DNA of 64,000 nucleotides from Pseudomonas sp. N3-W (GTDB lineage: Bacteria > Pseudomonadota > Gammaproteobacteria > Pseudomonadales > Pseudomonadaceae): positions 2,166,001-2,230,000 of the forward strand of contig NZ_CP103965.1 of assembly GCF_024970185.1 (NCBI RefSeq), in the 5' to 3' direction. Made by a program: the position numbers and the translations under genes. The notes under the pieces are model-generated. The model worked only from the letters and a program-made list of their open reading frames with translations. It had not been told where the DNA came from and searched no databases. Below, piece by piece: positions 47,675 through 55,692 of the stretch (position 1 is the stretch's first letter; every line of letters begins with the position of its first letter).

Positions 47675-48139
47675 ATGAAGGCATGGGCTGGAGTGGTTGC
47701 ACTGGCTGGAATGGCTAGCGGTAATGCCATGGCCGTCGACGGAAACCAATTACTCGGATGGTGCAAGGCAGCTCTAAGGACGACAGATGGGATGGATAAA
47801 GGAACTCCAACCTTTGGCACTGGCTACTGCATGGCTACCGTCAGTTCAGTCATGGATATCGTGTATGGCATAGGTGATGAGCTACCTCAGAAATACAGAG
47901 CGTGGCCGCCATCAGGTGGCATCTCCTATGCTCAAGGCATCAGGATTGTCGTCAAGTATCTCAAAGACAACCCGAAGACACTGCAAGTCGAAGGCATCGT
48001 ATTAACCATGGCGGCAGGGCGGCATATCCCTGCACCAAGTGACCAAGGCCGCTTTCCACAGTATCTCCCAGTCGCCCCAATTTTTATTGGGGCTTTTAGG
48101 AAGACAAGGGGCGTTCTGAAATCGCTCGGCGTGGCCTAG
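47675..48139 (+). CDS. Rap1a/Tai-like immunity-type protein
   Basis: A 154-residue exported protein. A signal peptide (residues 1-20, ending AMA) precedes DGNQLLGWCKAALR. The core TPTFGTGYCMATVSSVMDIVYG, GISYAQGIRIVVKYLKDNPKTL and VLTMAA follows the plan of the Rap1a/Tai family, which protects the periplasm against type VI amidase effectors. The Cys expected in the YRACPP-like loop is Trp here (YRAWPP), and the C-terminus is extended by about 35 unrelated residues. No cognate toxin is adjacent, so it could be an orphan immunity gene. ATG 47669 is an alternative start. Confidence 0.7.
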   Translation: MKAWAGVVALAGMASGNAMAVDGNQLLGWCKAALRTTDGMDKGTPTFGTGYCMATVSSVMDIVYGIGDELPQKYRAWPPSGGISYAQGIRIVVKYLKDNPKTLQVEGIVLTMAAGRHIPAPSDQGRFPQYLPVAPIFIGAFRKTRGVLKSLGVA

Positions 48140-48567
48140 GTGCTAAGCACAACGCGAGTAGGCAAGCGGCAACTCGACCAATATGAAAATAAATTGGGAG
48201 GCTTCGAGGTTCTGTTGGTCTTGTAACGAGATGATGAATGCGGGTATGAGGCAGGTTGCAGTCGCGGGGGTCAAATGTGTGCCGGGTGCCGCTGTTGGGG
48301 TTGTCTCCTATCTATAGCTCATTGGTTTTGCAAGGATTTGTCAGTCAAAAACTCGAAGTGTGACAGCGTTGAGGTAGACCTATGTGGTGCACTTAACCGG
48401 CGATCATAGCTTGCCACCTCCTCGCGCTCGAAGTGCCTCTATTCATAGTTTGCGCTCATCATCACGCCTACCCCTGCGTGCTTTCCCTGAAGTAATCTAG
48501 AAGCGCTGTCGCCTATGCTTTGGTAGTGGTATCGTTGAGCCATCATTGATCTGGAAAAGGAGGTTGC
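48140..48567 (+). other. Non-coding stretch in the island
   Basis: About 430 bp without an open frame of convincing length or composition on either strand. I see no repeat, tRNA or insertion-sequence end. The last bases carry the AAAAGGAGG ribosome binding site of the next gene. Confidence 0.5.
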
Positions 48568-48846
48568 ATGAAAAGGTTACTGATTTTGGCGGCTGTGGCG
48601 GCATTGACACTTTCAGGGAATGCTTTTGCTCGCGGAAGCAGTTTCGGCGGGCATGCTTCGCACAAATCTAGTTATTCTTATGGGAGTCGTTCTGATCATA
48701 CTGTCAGTGGATATACGCGAAGCAATGGAACGTATGTCCGACCTTCCCATGCTACAAATCCAGATACCACTAGGAACAATAACTACAGTACGAAGGGGAA
48801 TGTAAATCCGTACACCGGAAAATATGGCACCAAGCCTCGCGATTGA
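48568..48846 (+). CDS. Small secreted Ser/Thr/Tyr/Asn-rich protein
   Basis: A 92-residue product with a signal peptide (1-21, ending AFA). A low-complexity mature part follows, with SFGGHASHKSSYSYGS, YTRSNGTYVRP and a C-terminal NYSTKGNVNPYTGKYGTKP. The last motif (YSTKGNxNPYTGK) is a common ending of small bacterial secreted proteins of unknown function. AGGAGG precedes the ATG by six bases, so translation should be strong. No catalytic residues can be named. Confidence 0.75.
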   Translation: MKRLLILAAVAALTLSGNAFARGSSFGGHASHKSSYSYGSRSDHTVSGYTRSNGTYVRPSHATNPDTTRNNNYSTKGNVNPYTGKYGTKPRD

Positions 48847-49062
48847 GGATGTGGTCAAGTTTTCAGGTGTCTGTCTCATCTACTACCCAGAGGGCGGGTC
48901 AGGCGTATTAGCAGAAGACGTTACGTGTGTGGTGGGAGAATGGCGTACTGCTCAAGGCCTGCCGGGATTCAAGGAGGGTTGATTGCCAGCTCTTGGGAGA
49001 AGGTGTGACAACAAGCGCACAGCTATCGAAGTAGAATCGGAATATCCCCGAGGAGAGGCTGC

Positions 49063-49857
49063 ATGAGTATTTACGGTGTCGAAGATTTCCTGGCACGAGC
49101 CAAGGCATACATTGAGATCGGTGATGAAAATGCACTACGCCATGCATGTCTGGAGCTGAGGTTCAGCCTGGAAAGCATTGTTTACCAGAGACTTCGCAAG
49201 ATCGGGGATAAGCTACCAAGGTCGGTATATAAGTCATGGCAGCCTCAGAAAGCGCTTAAGCTTCTACTCAGCTTCGAACCAAGAGCAGATCAAGATATAA
49301 CGCTTGATATCTGTGTAGAAACTGTCGATGGAGCTCCATCCGGGAATAGGCAGCACATCGGCGACTACAAGATGTTTTCTGTGAAATGGTTGAACAAGTC
49401 CTACAATAAACTAGGAAAGTTTTTACACCTGACGTCCCTCTCGGAAGATGATAGCCCTCCACAGATCAATGCCACTGACTTGCAAGAAATTCTTGATGAA
49501 ATTGAAAGAGTATCGACCGCTAGCCTTGTACTAACCATGAACTCAATAACGGCAGTGGCCTGTGCAGTGTGCAAGTCAGACATGTATGTGAGTCTGTCCC
49601 AGATTGAGGAAGGTTCGGTGGTTGAGTGCTACAAGGACTCTTGTGGTGCGAAACACAACATAGTGAAGCTTGATGAGGGTCGTTTCACTGCGGATCGTAT
49701 CGGTTTCCAGTCCGTCCCCTGCAATAAATGTGGGAAGAGTTTTTCAATCGAAGACGTCAAGCATGGCGAGTTGAAGGACTGCTGGAACTGCAGTCAGACT
49801 CACGTAGTTGGGTGGGGATATAGCGCATGGCCAATTCCCGAAAAAAGCACCGTTTAA
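49063..49857 (+). CDS. Hypothetical protein with two C-terminal zinc-ribbon-like motifs
   Basis: A 264-residue soluble protein with no family I can name. Residues 1-60 form a helical unit (GVEDFLARAKAYIEIGDENALRHACLELRFSLESIVYQRL) like the helical N-termini of some AbiV/HEPN-type accessory proteins; this likeness is only by eye. The C-terminal third has two Cys clusters, CAVCKSD...CYKDSC (about 167-188) and CNKCGK...CWNC (about 213-240), each with the spacing of a zinc ribbon. GAGGAGAGG precedes the start. A nucleic-acid-related or defence role is conceivable but unsupported. Confidence 0.7.
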   Translation: MSIYGVEDFLARAKAYIEIGDENALRHACLELRFSLESIVYQRLRKIGDKLPRSVYKSWQPQKALKLLLSFEPRADQDITLDICVETVDGAPSGNRQHIGDYKMFSVKWLNKSYNKLGKFLHLTSLSEDDSPPQINATDLQEILDEIERVSTASLVLTMNSITAVACAVCKSDMYVSLSQIEEGSVVECYKDSCGAKHNIVKLDEGRFTADRIGFQSVPCNKCGKSFSIEDVKHGELKDCWNCSQTHVVGWGYSAWPIPEKSTV

Positions 49858-50055
49858 GGATAATATTTCCAGAGCTTGGCCCTGCCGCGTAAAAGGGCGA
49901 GCAGTGGCCCATATTCATATTGGAAAAGTAAGGCAATAGCCTGCTTCCCTGAAGGGCCGTCATTCTGCACGACGGTAAATCGAGAATGTGAGTGAGCAAA
50001 AAAATTCTACTGCTCCAGTCATATTTCCCGCCCCTACACCAAGAGACACAAATTC

Positions 50056-50729
50056 ATGGTCAAAAACGATTAAAAATCACCTCTGACCTGCTTCAAGTAC
50101 CGGAGCGGTGACCGCGCCTTGAGATATCTCGAAGAGGGTGCGCTCTATTTTACAAAGCCGAGGGAGCTGAATGATGCTCTTGAAGCAAAATTTGACCACG
50201 TAGAGCATGCCGATTACATCAAAGTCCTTGGAGATACCATGCCCGAGGTAAGTCGAAAGCGTGGTGGGCCTTCGGTGATGTTTGGCGTTCAGGGCCTTCC
50301 TGAAATGATTGCCTTGAACGACACATTAAGTTAGCAGTTCAAACGATCTACTGATGGAGTCGGTATTTTTCGGCGGCTCGGCGTCTCAGCGAGCAGGTTA
50401 TGTGGGCCTACTACGCGGAAGACTGTAAAAGAGTTTGCTTCGAGTTGGAGTTTTCTCCTTCGACTTTACAAGCTGATCAGTTGGTTCCCGTGGACGTCAC
50501 ATATACCGATGGGGCTCGAACTCACAACCGTGCGGAAGACTGGAGGCTTCTATTCATAGCGCTGGCAGAGGAGCACCCCAATGCAACTCTCGCTGAACTT
50601 CAGGAAATGTCACTTGAAGAAACCTTCCGTCGACGACTAGGAGTGCTCTCGACGGCACGTGTAACGTCGATCAAGCATACCGATTGGGGGCATGAGAAAG
50701 AGATAAGGCTACTGTCGGGAAGGTCTGGG
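50056..50729 (+). pseudogene. DUF2971 gene remnant (nonsense and frameshift)
   Basis: ATG at 50056 begins MVKND, then a TAA at 50071, after which the same frame continues KSPLTCFKYRSGDRALRYLEEGALYFTKPRELND, the normal DUF2971 N-terminal pattern. That frame stops at 50334. The remaining DUF2971 half (VMWAYYAEDCKRVCFELEFS, VDVTYTDGAR) continues in another frame from about 50355, so at least one indel lies near 50280-50360. The function of DUF2971 proteins is unknown; they are frequent in accessory regions. The 3' end runs into a Rap1a-like coding segment. Confidence 0.8.
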
Positions 50730-51062
50730 GTACCCATGGCAGGCGATGGGAATCAGCTACTTGAGTTCTGCAAGGCAACCCTACGAACTATCGACGGGGA
50801 GGACAAAAGTAATCCAACCTTCGGCACTTGCTACTGCATAGGGGTAGTTGGCACCACCATGAACGTCCTATATGGCATCGGCAAAGAGCTACCAGTCAAC
50901 TACAGAGCATGCCCACCAGCAGGCGGAATCTCCTACGGGCAAGGCATCAGGATTGTGACCAAGTACCTCGAAGACAATCCGAAATCCTTACACTACGAAT
51001 CTTCGGTGCTGACCATGGCTGCTCTTCGGAATGCATACCCTGCAAGTGACTCACTGCATTAG
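50400..51062 (+). CDS. Chimeric frame: DUF2971 C-terminal part fused to a Rap1a/Tai-like domain
   Basis: A 220-residue open frame. Residues 1-110 are the second half of a DUF2971 protein (ending about RLLSGRSG). Residues 113-220 (AGDGNQLLEFCKATLR...) are a Rap1a/Tai-like mature domain without its signal peptide. The junction falls just where the 47675 paralogue has its signal cleavage site (AMA-VDGNQLL against PMAGDGNQLL). This copy keeps the Cys in YRACPPAGGISYGQG. Without export it is unlikely to work as a periplasmic immunity protein, so I regard it as a recombination product that happens to be open. Confidence 0.65.
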   Translation: MWAYYAEDCKRVCFELEFSPSTLQADQLVPVDVTYTDGARTHNRAEDWRLLFIALAEEHPNATLAELQEMSLEETFRRRLGVLSTARVTSIKHTDWGHEKEIRLLSGRSGVPMAGDGNQLLEFCKATLRTIDGEDKSNPTFGTCYCIGVVGTTMNVLYGIGKELPVNYRACPPAGGISYGQGIRIVTKYLEDNPKSLHYESSVLTMAALRNAYPASDSLH

Positions 51063-51233
51063 CCAAGGCAAATACTCCCAGGATCTAGCCCCGTTTTGGA
51101 CTAACCTGCATGTGGGTGGGTGCGGTTTAGATGCCAGCCAGATAAATTAACGACGGCCCTTTCATTTGCCCTCGATTAGCTATGCTGTTGCCTGCGGCAA
51201 ATTGCTGCTGAGATTCCTAGGATGGAGCACAAA

Positions 51234-51464
51234 ATGACAAATGCCTATGTTGAATACCGACCAAAATCAGACGTGCAAACTCACGGCGTTACTCACCATG
51301 TAGTCATTGTTGATGAAAAAGAGGTCGGGGAACGGCACACAACACAACTCTCCGCTGAGAAATGGGCCTGTGCGAAAGGTTACACTGTTCATGTTGCAAG
51401 AGAGCGGCATCGTCAACATCAACCTACTCCTGCGCACTGGCGGAAGTCAGACTGCAATGCCTAA
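51234..51464 (+). CDS. Small hypothetical protein
   Basis: A 76-residue soluble basic protein (MTNAYVEYRPKSDVQTHGV...VVIVDEKEVGERHTTQLSAEKWACAKGYTVHVARERH). The middle looks like a beta-hairpin rich domain with a conserved-looking KWACAKGYTVHVARER stretch. ATG at 51234 has GGAG seven bases upstream, better than ATG 51222. No family is recognised; codon use is intermediate. Moderately sure that it is a gene. Confidence 0.6.
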   Translation: MTNAYVEYRPKSDVQTHGVTHHVVIVDEKEVGERHTTQLSAEKWACAKGYTVHVARERHRQHQPTPAHWRKSDCNA

Positions 51465-51849
51465 ATTAGCAAGGTAGCTTAGAAGCTTGCCGGTAGACAA
51501 AGTATTTAACTCTATCGGCAAGACCGAAGAAGATTTTACTATCTGTTCGTCTCCAATCATTTTCTTATGGCTTTGCATAGGGCGGGGGTAGTCTGTGTAC
51601 CAGCCTGAAAAAATAAGCTGATGGCCCGTTTTCAGTAGTTATGCCCAGTGTTGAGCACAACGCCACTCGCCACCATTCAACACCCCGCCGCAACCCGGTA
51701 TCCTGCGCGCCCTGCAAATGACACGGAACACCGGGAATATTCAGTATGGCTTTTGGGGTTTTTCCTACATCCAGTGCTTGAGCTTCCCGGTAACGTCGAT
51801 CCTGCCCAGCTACAGGCTGGATTCCTCCATTGAAGAACAAGGACGCAGA
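51465..51849 (+). other. Upstream region of the bacteriocin gene
   Basis: About 385 bp with no supported gene. I found no CTGT-N8-ACAG LexA site and no convincing PrtN-type box by eye. An open frame reaches back to an ATG at 51718, but its first 44 residues do not resemble bacteriocin N-termini. Confidence 0.5.
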
Positions 51850-53055
51850 ATGGCCCGTGACAAGGACTTACCTCAGGTTTGGCAATCTTATGGAGGCGGC
51901 GGTGGCAGCGGTAACGGCGGTCGTTATTTGCGTGACATGACAGACGCTGAAATTGCCGAACGTGAAGAAATGCAAAAGCCTTATCGTGCCATGTTGGCCA
52001 GACAGCAGGCGCATGAAGATCGCTACGTCAAGCAACCCCAAAGCGAGGATGCCAAGCTCGACATGAAGGGTTGCGTATTCGCCAAGAGCTGTAACCTTCC
52101 TGACGGCGTAATCAATCATAACAACCCATCAGGGTTTGTGCCTGTTGAGAAACTGGCCGACTACGGGTTGTGGGCTGTACTTGGTACTGGGGCAGCGATT
52201 ACCGCCCAAGGCACCCCGCTCCAACTGGTGGGCGGGTCTGCTACTGGCAGTGCAATTGCTGAACGTCTTGGCGGGTCGCTATCACTGGGCCTGCTGAAAG
52301 GATCAGGCGTTGTTGCTGCTGGCTTTGTAACAGGTACGGTTGGGATGCTGATCCCGAACACTAGCATTTCACCTGACAGCGCCTTCTATAAGAACGATCA
52401 ATACGCAACGCTTGAAACTGGCCGCACCCGTGTACGCGTCAACGTGAAGACTTTGCCGGATGGCTCCGTTAACGCCTACGGCTTCTACACAGGCGGTAGA
52501 ACGGATTGGGAGAATGTCCCGGTTATCGAAGGCAAGAAAGACGGCAATAAATTTGTTGCTGACATCGGCAACGGGATTGGACTCATTTGGACACCAGCGG
52601 CAAACCCTGATGGCGTACTGGGCATTCCTGCATTGGAAGGCGCCCCGAAACTACCGTCTGTGTGGGTGTATCCGCCGACCGAACAGGCCAATAAAATACT
52701 GGTCAATCCGGTGCATCCACCAGACTACCAAGATGCGATCATCACATTTCCTAACACCGATATTCAGCCGATTTACATTTCGCTGAGCGTTTCAGGTGAT
52801 CATAGCTATCACCCGGCGCCTAAAGGACTGACGGCATTTCCTGATGCTGCGAGGGATAAATCAAAAAGCAGCGTTCAAGGTGGTGGTAAAAAACGTACCC
52901 GCTGGAAAGACTCTAAAGGGCGGATTTACGAGTGGGACAGTCAACACGGGGCTGTTGAAATGTATGATAAACAAGGCAAGCATTTGGGGGAGTACAACCC
53001 AGAAACAGGCGAGCAAACCAAGCCCGCAAAACCGGGAAGAACCACTCCTAAATAG
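51850..53055 (+). CDS. S-type pyocin-like bacteriocin with colicin-E3-type 16S rRNase domain
   Basis: A 401-residue toxin. ATG at 51850 with AAGGA upstream gives MARDKDLPQVWQSYGGGGG. Order: a Gly-rich flexible head (1-30), a helical segment (32-62), the S-type pyocin translocation region (about 74-330, with GCVFAKSCNLPDG, NPSGFVPVEKLADYG, VWVYPPTEQANKIL and LVNPVHPPDYQDAI), then YHPAPKGLT and the killing domain (about 335-401, RWKDSKGRIYEWDSQHG). The E3 catalytic set can be placed as Asp363, His366, Glu370 and Arg397, implying cleavage of 16S rRNA in the decoding site. No separate receptor-binding domain is present. The immunity gene follows after 14 bp. Confidence 0.93.
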   Translation: MARDKDLPQVWQSYGGGGGSGNGGRYLRDMTDAEIAEREEMQKPYRAMLARQQAHEDRYVKQPQSEDAKLDMKGCVFAKSCNLPDGVINHNNPSGFVPVEKLADYGLWAVLGTGAAITAQGTPLQLVGGSATGSAIAERLGGSLSLGLLKGSGVVAAGFVTGTVGMLIPNTSISPDSAFYKNDQYATLETGRTRVRVNVKTLPDGSVNAYGFYTGGRTDWENVPVIEGKKDGNKFVADIGNGIGLIWTPAANPDGVLGIPALEGAPKLPSVWVYPPTEQANKILVNPVHPPDYQDAIITFPNTDIQPIYISLSVSGDHSYHPAPKGLTAFPDAARDKSKSSVQGGGKKRTRWKDSKGRIYEWDSQHGAVEMYDKQGKHLGEYNPETGEQTKPAKPGRTTPK

Positions 53056-53069
53056 ATTGAGAGGTAGTT

Positions 53070-53309
53070 ATGTACTTATGCATCACAGGATTTTTGCCTG
53101 ACAGCTTTGAAGATAGCTCGTTGAAGTACGAACTGGACGTGTTGCCAGAGTTTGAACAAAGAGTAATGGATATTCTGGGTTGGAAGAGCCTTGACGCTGA
53201 GGCCGATGGGGAGTTACCACTAACCCGTGAACAGGTTAGCCAGATCGCCGATGTCGTCGAGGAATCTCTGCCCGACAACCTTGATATGTTTATTGGAGTT
53301 GTTGCGTAG
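53070..53309 (+). CDS. Immunity protein for the E3-type bacteriocin (pyocin S6-type)
   Basis: A 79-residue very acidic protein (MYLCITGFLPDSFEDSSLKYELDVLPEF..., ending NLDMFIGVVA). Small size, strong negative charge and position right behind the rRNase bacteriocin are what is expected of an inhibitor that blocks the basic nuclease domain. It looks more like the pyocin S6-type immunity proteins than classical ImmE3, as far as I can judge by eye. GAGG precedes the start. Confidence 0.82.
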   Translation: MYLCITGFLPDSFEDSSLKYELDVLPEFEQRVMDILGWKSLDAEADGELPLTREQVSQIADVVEESLPDNLDMFIGVVA

Positions 53310-53484
53310 CGACAAATGTAGTGGTCAGCCTATGCTTGGGCCAGTGCTTGAGTAGGGAAGGTTTTGGATTGGGCAGGTTTCCCTTTCAGACGTACCTGAG
53401 CGTTCCAGTTTCCTGACGGTAGGGAGCGGATATTAGCCATTGTTGACGCCTCATAATGTGAATGGGCGTTCTCTTAGGGCCTTG

Positions 53485-53562
53485 AGCTACGTGGCTCAGC
53501 GCTTAGCATGGAGGCTCTTGACATGGTAGTGGTCGTTGGTTCGAGTCCAATCGCGCCTACCA
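53485..53562 (+). pseudogene. tRNA-Val remnant at the right border of the island
   Basis: The 3' half (53517-53562, through CCA) matches tRNA-Val(GAC) with two changes. The 5' half (AGCTACGTGGCTCAG...) is only faintly tRNA-like and cannot pair with the acceptor or anticodon strands, so the molecule is not functional. Confidence 0.8.
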
Positions 53563-53635
53563 AACAAAATCCGCTCTGCTGGGCGGTCTAGAAGGGCTCA
53601 CCGAAAGGTGGGCCCTTTTTTGTTGTCTGCGATTT
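53517..53635. repeat. 119-bp direct repeat, copy 2 (att-like)
   Basis: The right border copy of 46811-46929, including the tRNA 3' half, the downstream spacer and the GAAA-loop terminator. Confidence 0.9.
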
Positions 53636-53794
53636 GAAAAACTTTTGCAAAGCCCTCGCTCAAACTGCACAACCGTGCCCGCCGGTTACCGATCCGCTCC
53701 CGCCAAGAAATCTCGAACTTATCGAAATCGCCACCTGTCTTCCTCAAAACGGCCCGCAGAAAATGTGGCCGTTACTCGGTACGGGGGGCGCAAA

Positions 53795-54439
53795 ATGATT
53801 GGTGTGGTGATTCCAGCTCACAACGAAGAGAACCTGCTGGGCGGGTGTTTGTTATCAGTTATTACGGCGGCAGCGCACCCGCTGTTGAAGGAAGACGTTC
53901 AGATTCTGGTGGTGCTGGATAGCTGTACCGATGGTACGGCGCAGGTGGCGCAGAGCGCGGGAGTTGCGACGTTGGCCATCGAAGGGCAAAACGTCGGCGC
54001 GGCCAGGCGCGCGGGGGCCGCGGCGCTCATCGCGGCGGGTGCACGATGGTTGGCGTTTACCGACGCCGATACCATCGTTTCTACCGAATGGCTGTTTCGG
54101 CAGATAGGGTTTTGCGCGGACGCGGTCTGCGGCACGGTCAATGTCGACTCCTGGGAGGCGCATGGTCCGGCTGTGCAGGCCAGGTACGACAGCCTCTATC
54201 AGCACGTTGAGGGGCATCGACACATACACGGCGCAAACCTCGGCGTGTGTTCGATTGCTTATCAGCGTGCAGGCGGCTTCAAGAGCTTGCCGGCGCATGA
54301 GGACGTTCATCTGGTGCAGGATCTGGAGCTGGCTGGCGCGCGTATTGTGTGGACGGCGAGCAATAGCGTGATCACCAGCGCTCGCAAGGAGAGCAGGTGC
54401 CGAGAGGGGTTTGGTGATTATCTGGCTTCGCTGGCTTGA
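53795..54439 (+). CDS. Glycosyltransferase family 2 protein
   Basis: A 214-residue GT-A enzyme without membrane helices. It has the nucleotide-binding start VVIPAHNEENLLGGCLLSV, the LVVLDSCTDGTAQVA segment, FTDADTIVS as the DxD-like metal motif and EDVHLVQDLELAG as an ED-type acceptor region. The ATG at 53795 begins the fold; upstream in-frame sequence shows no similarity. It lies just outside the island. Donor and acceptor sugars are unknown. Confidence 0.87.
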   Translation: MIGVVIPAHNEENLLGGCLLSVITAAAHPLLKEDVQILVVLDSCTDGTAQVAQSAGVATLAIEGQNVGAARRAGAAALIAAGARWLAFTDADTIVSTEWLFRQIGFCADAVCGTVNVDSWEAHGPAVQARYDSLYQHVEGHRHIHGANLGVCSIAYQRAGGFKSLPAHEDVHLVQDLELAGARIVWTASNSVITSARKESRCREGFGDYLASLA

Positions 54440-54515
54440 GGCGAGCAATGAAACGTAACAGTTGGAAGCGCGTGACCATGAACTACGCGGGCATCAACAT
54501 TCCAGGGAGTTGGAT

Positions 54516-54668
54516 GTGCAATTAATGACAGTCCTCTGGCTCGCAGCCGTGCTCTGTGCAGGCTGCAAATACTTCAGCTATCAGGAAAGCTGTGAAGACA
54601 ATTCCGACCAAGCAAGCTGTGCAGGGATGAACACTCAGGAGTCTGCGGGAACCACTCACAAGCGTTGA
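54516..54668 (+). CDS. Small Cys-rich lipoprotein-like protein
   Basis: GTG at 54516 with GGGAG upstream gives about 50 residues: MQLMTVLWLAAVLCAGCKYFSYQESCEDNS, ending TTHKR. The short hydrophobic start and LCAGC resemble a lipoprotein signal, and five Cys are present. It is too short to be certain; an ordinary membrane-anchored peptide or a chance frame is possible. Confidence 0.4.
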   Translation: MQLMTVLWLAAVLCAGCKYFSYQESCEDNSDQASCAGMNTQESAGTTHKR

Positions 54669-54764
54669 TCGTGAATGGCTAGCGCTTTGGGCGGCATGCA
54701 AATCCCGACATTCTGAGCTACTACTGACAGGCCGGCTCACCATCGTACTGACAGGAGTGGATCA

Positions 54765-55220
54765 ATGCTGACTCACTGGTTTCTTGCGGCTGTTCATCTC
54801 TTGGCCCTGGTCATCGGGTTCTGGGCGGTGCTCACGCGGGGCACGGCCTTGCGTCATTTGTCGCTCGGGACGGGGGAGGTCCGCAGCGTATTGATCGCGG
54901 ACAATCTGTGGGGCCTGTCCGCGCTTGTGCTGTTGGTCAGCGGCGGGATGCGTGCCTTTGGCGGGTACGAAAAAGGCACCGATTATTACCTTCATCAGCC
55001 CCTGTTCCAGCTCAAGATGGCTTTATTCGTCCTCATCTTGTTACTTGAAGTTGCGCCCATGCTGGCGTTGATCAAGTGGCGGATTGCGCAGTCACGCGGC
55101 GCGGCAATCGACACAACGCGCACGAAGTTGTTTGCCCGGTTCAGCCACATCGAAGCGCTATTGATGATGTTGATGGTCATTGCGGCAACGGGCATGGCCC
55201 GTGGTGTGACATTTGGCTAG
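54765..55220 (+). CDS. DUF2214 family inner-membrane protein
   Basis: A 151-residue protein with four membrane helices (about residues 5-25, 50-70, 83-103 and 125-145). It has the family-like features LAAVHLLALVIGFWAVLTRG at the start, DNLWGLSALVLLVSGGMRAFGGYEKG and KWRIAQSRGAAIDT. The function is unknown. A GAGTGG ribosome binding site precedes the ATG. It stands alone. Confidence 0.85.
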   Translation: MLTHWFLAAVHLLALVIGFWAVLTRGTALRHLSLGTGEVRSVLIADNLWGLSALVLLVSGGMRAFGGYEKGTDYYLHQPLFQLKMALFVLILLLEVAPMLALIKWRIAQSRGAAIDTTRTKLFARFSHIEALLMMLMVIAATGMARGVTFG

Positions 55221-55497
55221 GCGGCGCTGATCGCTCTCTTCCTCGGGCTTAAACGGAAACGTCTGATAGCCATGATACGGAGCGGGTGATTAATATTGGC
55301 TGTGACCGCGAATGCAGTGAACATCCGGCGGCTGAAACCGGCCGGCATTGCACTGGGATTTGGGGTGGGGGGATAGAAGCGTGCGCCATGGCCATCGAGA
55401 AGGGTGAAAGCGAACAGGCAGATGGCGATGGCGTGCCTGAATCTTTAGCCAGCCATAGCGCTGAAGCGTACGGGCTGGCTACTGACAGCAGCAGGAT

Positions 55498-55692
55498 TCA
55501 GGGTGTTTGTGGCTTGTCTGGGGCGGTCAGGCCGGCCTGGATACGCTGATAGATTTCTTCACGATGTACCGCAACGTCTTTCGGGGCGTTGATGCCAATT
55601 CTGACTTGCTGGCCGCTAACGCCCAGAATGGTGATCGTAATGTCATCACCGATGTTTATGCTTTCACCGACTTTGCGGGTGAGTATCAGCAT
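55498..55692 (-). CDS. rsmA: Carbon storage regulator CsrA/RsmA
   Basis: A 64-residue dimeric RNA-binding protein that represses translation at GGA motifs; in Pseudomonas it controls secondary metabolism and biofilm genes under the Gac/Rsm cascade. The sequence [46 protein letters not shown] is canonical, with the key Arg44 in VHREEIY. ATG at 55692 with AAGGAG upstream is preferred over the frame start at 55722. Pseudomonads often carry two or three paralogues (rsmA, rsmE, rsmI), so which one this is cannot be fixed here. Confidence 0.93.
   Translation of the reverse strand: MLILTRKVGESINIGDDITITILGVSGQQVRIGINAPKDVAVHREEIYQRIQAGLTAPDKPQTP

Larger units (their letters stand above)
46811..53635. 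mobile_element. tRNA-Val-associated genomic island carrying bacteriocin and immunity-type genes
   Basis: The DNA between the 119-bp direct repeats is visibly AT-richer than the flanks. It has long non-coding gaps, broken genes and small orphan genes. Contents: two secreted small proteins, two Rap1a/Tai-like genes, a zinc-ribbon protein, a DUF2971 relic, a bacteriocin and its immunity gene. No integrase, transposase or excisionase is seen, so the element appears decayed or was moved in trans. Borders rest on the repeat. Confidence 0.75.

Noticed and set aside
50119..50334. A separate 71-residue gene
   Set aside because: Its sequence is the N-terminal half of DUF2971, cut off by a frameshift and preceded by a nonsense codon; annotated as part of a pseudogene.
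51718..51849. N-terminal extension of the bacteriocin starting at ATG 51718
   Set aside because: The 44 extra residues do not resemble bacteriocin starts and have no good ribosome binding site, while ATG 51850 has AAGGA and the usual MARDKDLP start.
46860..53640. Search for an integrase, transposase or CRISPR array in the island
   Set aside because: None of the open frames shows recombinase motifs, and no regularly spaced short repeats were seen anywhere in the window.
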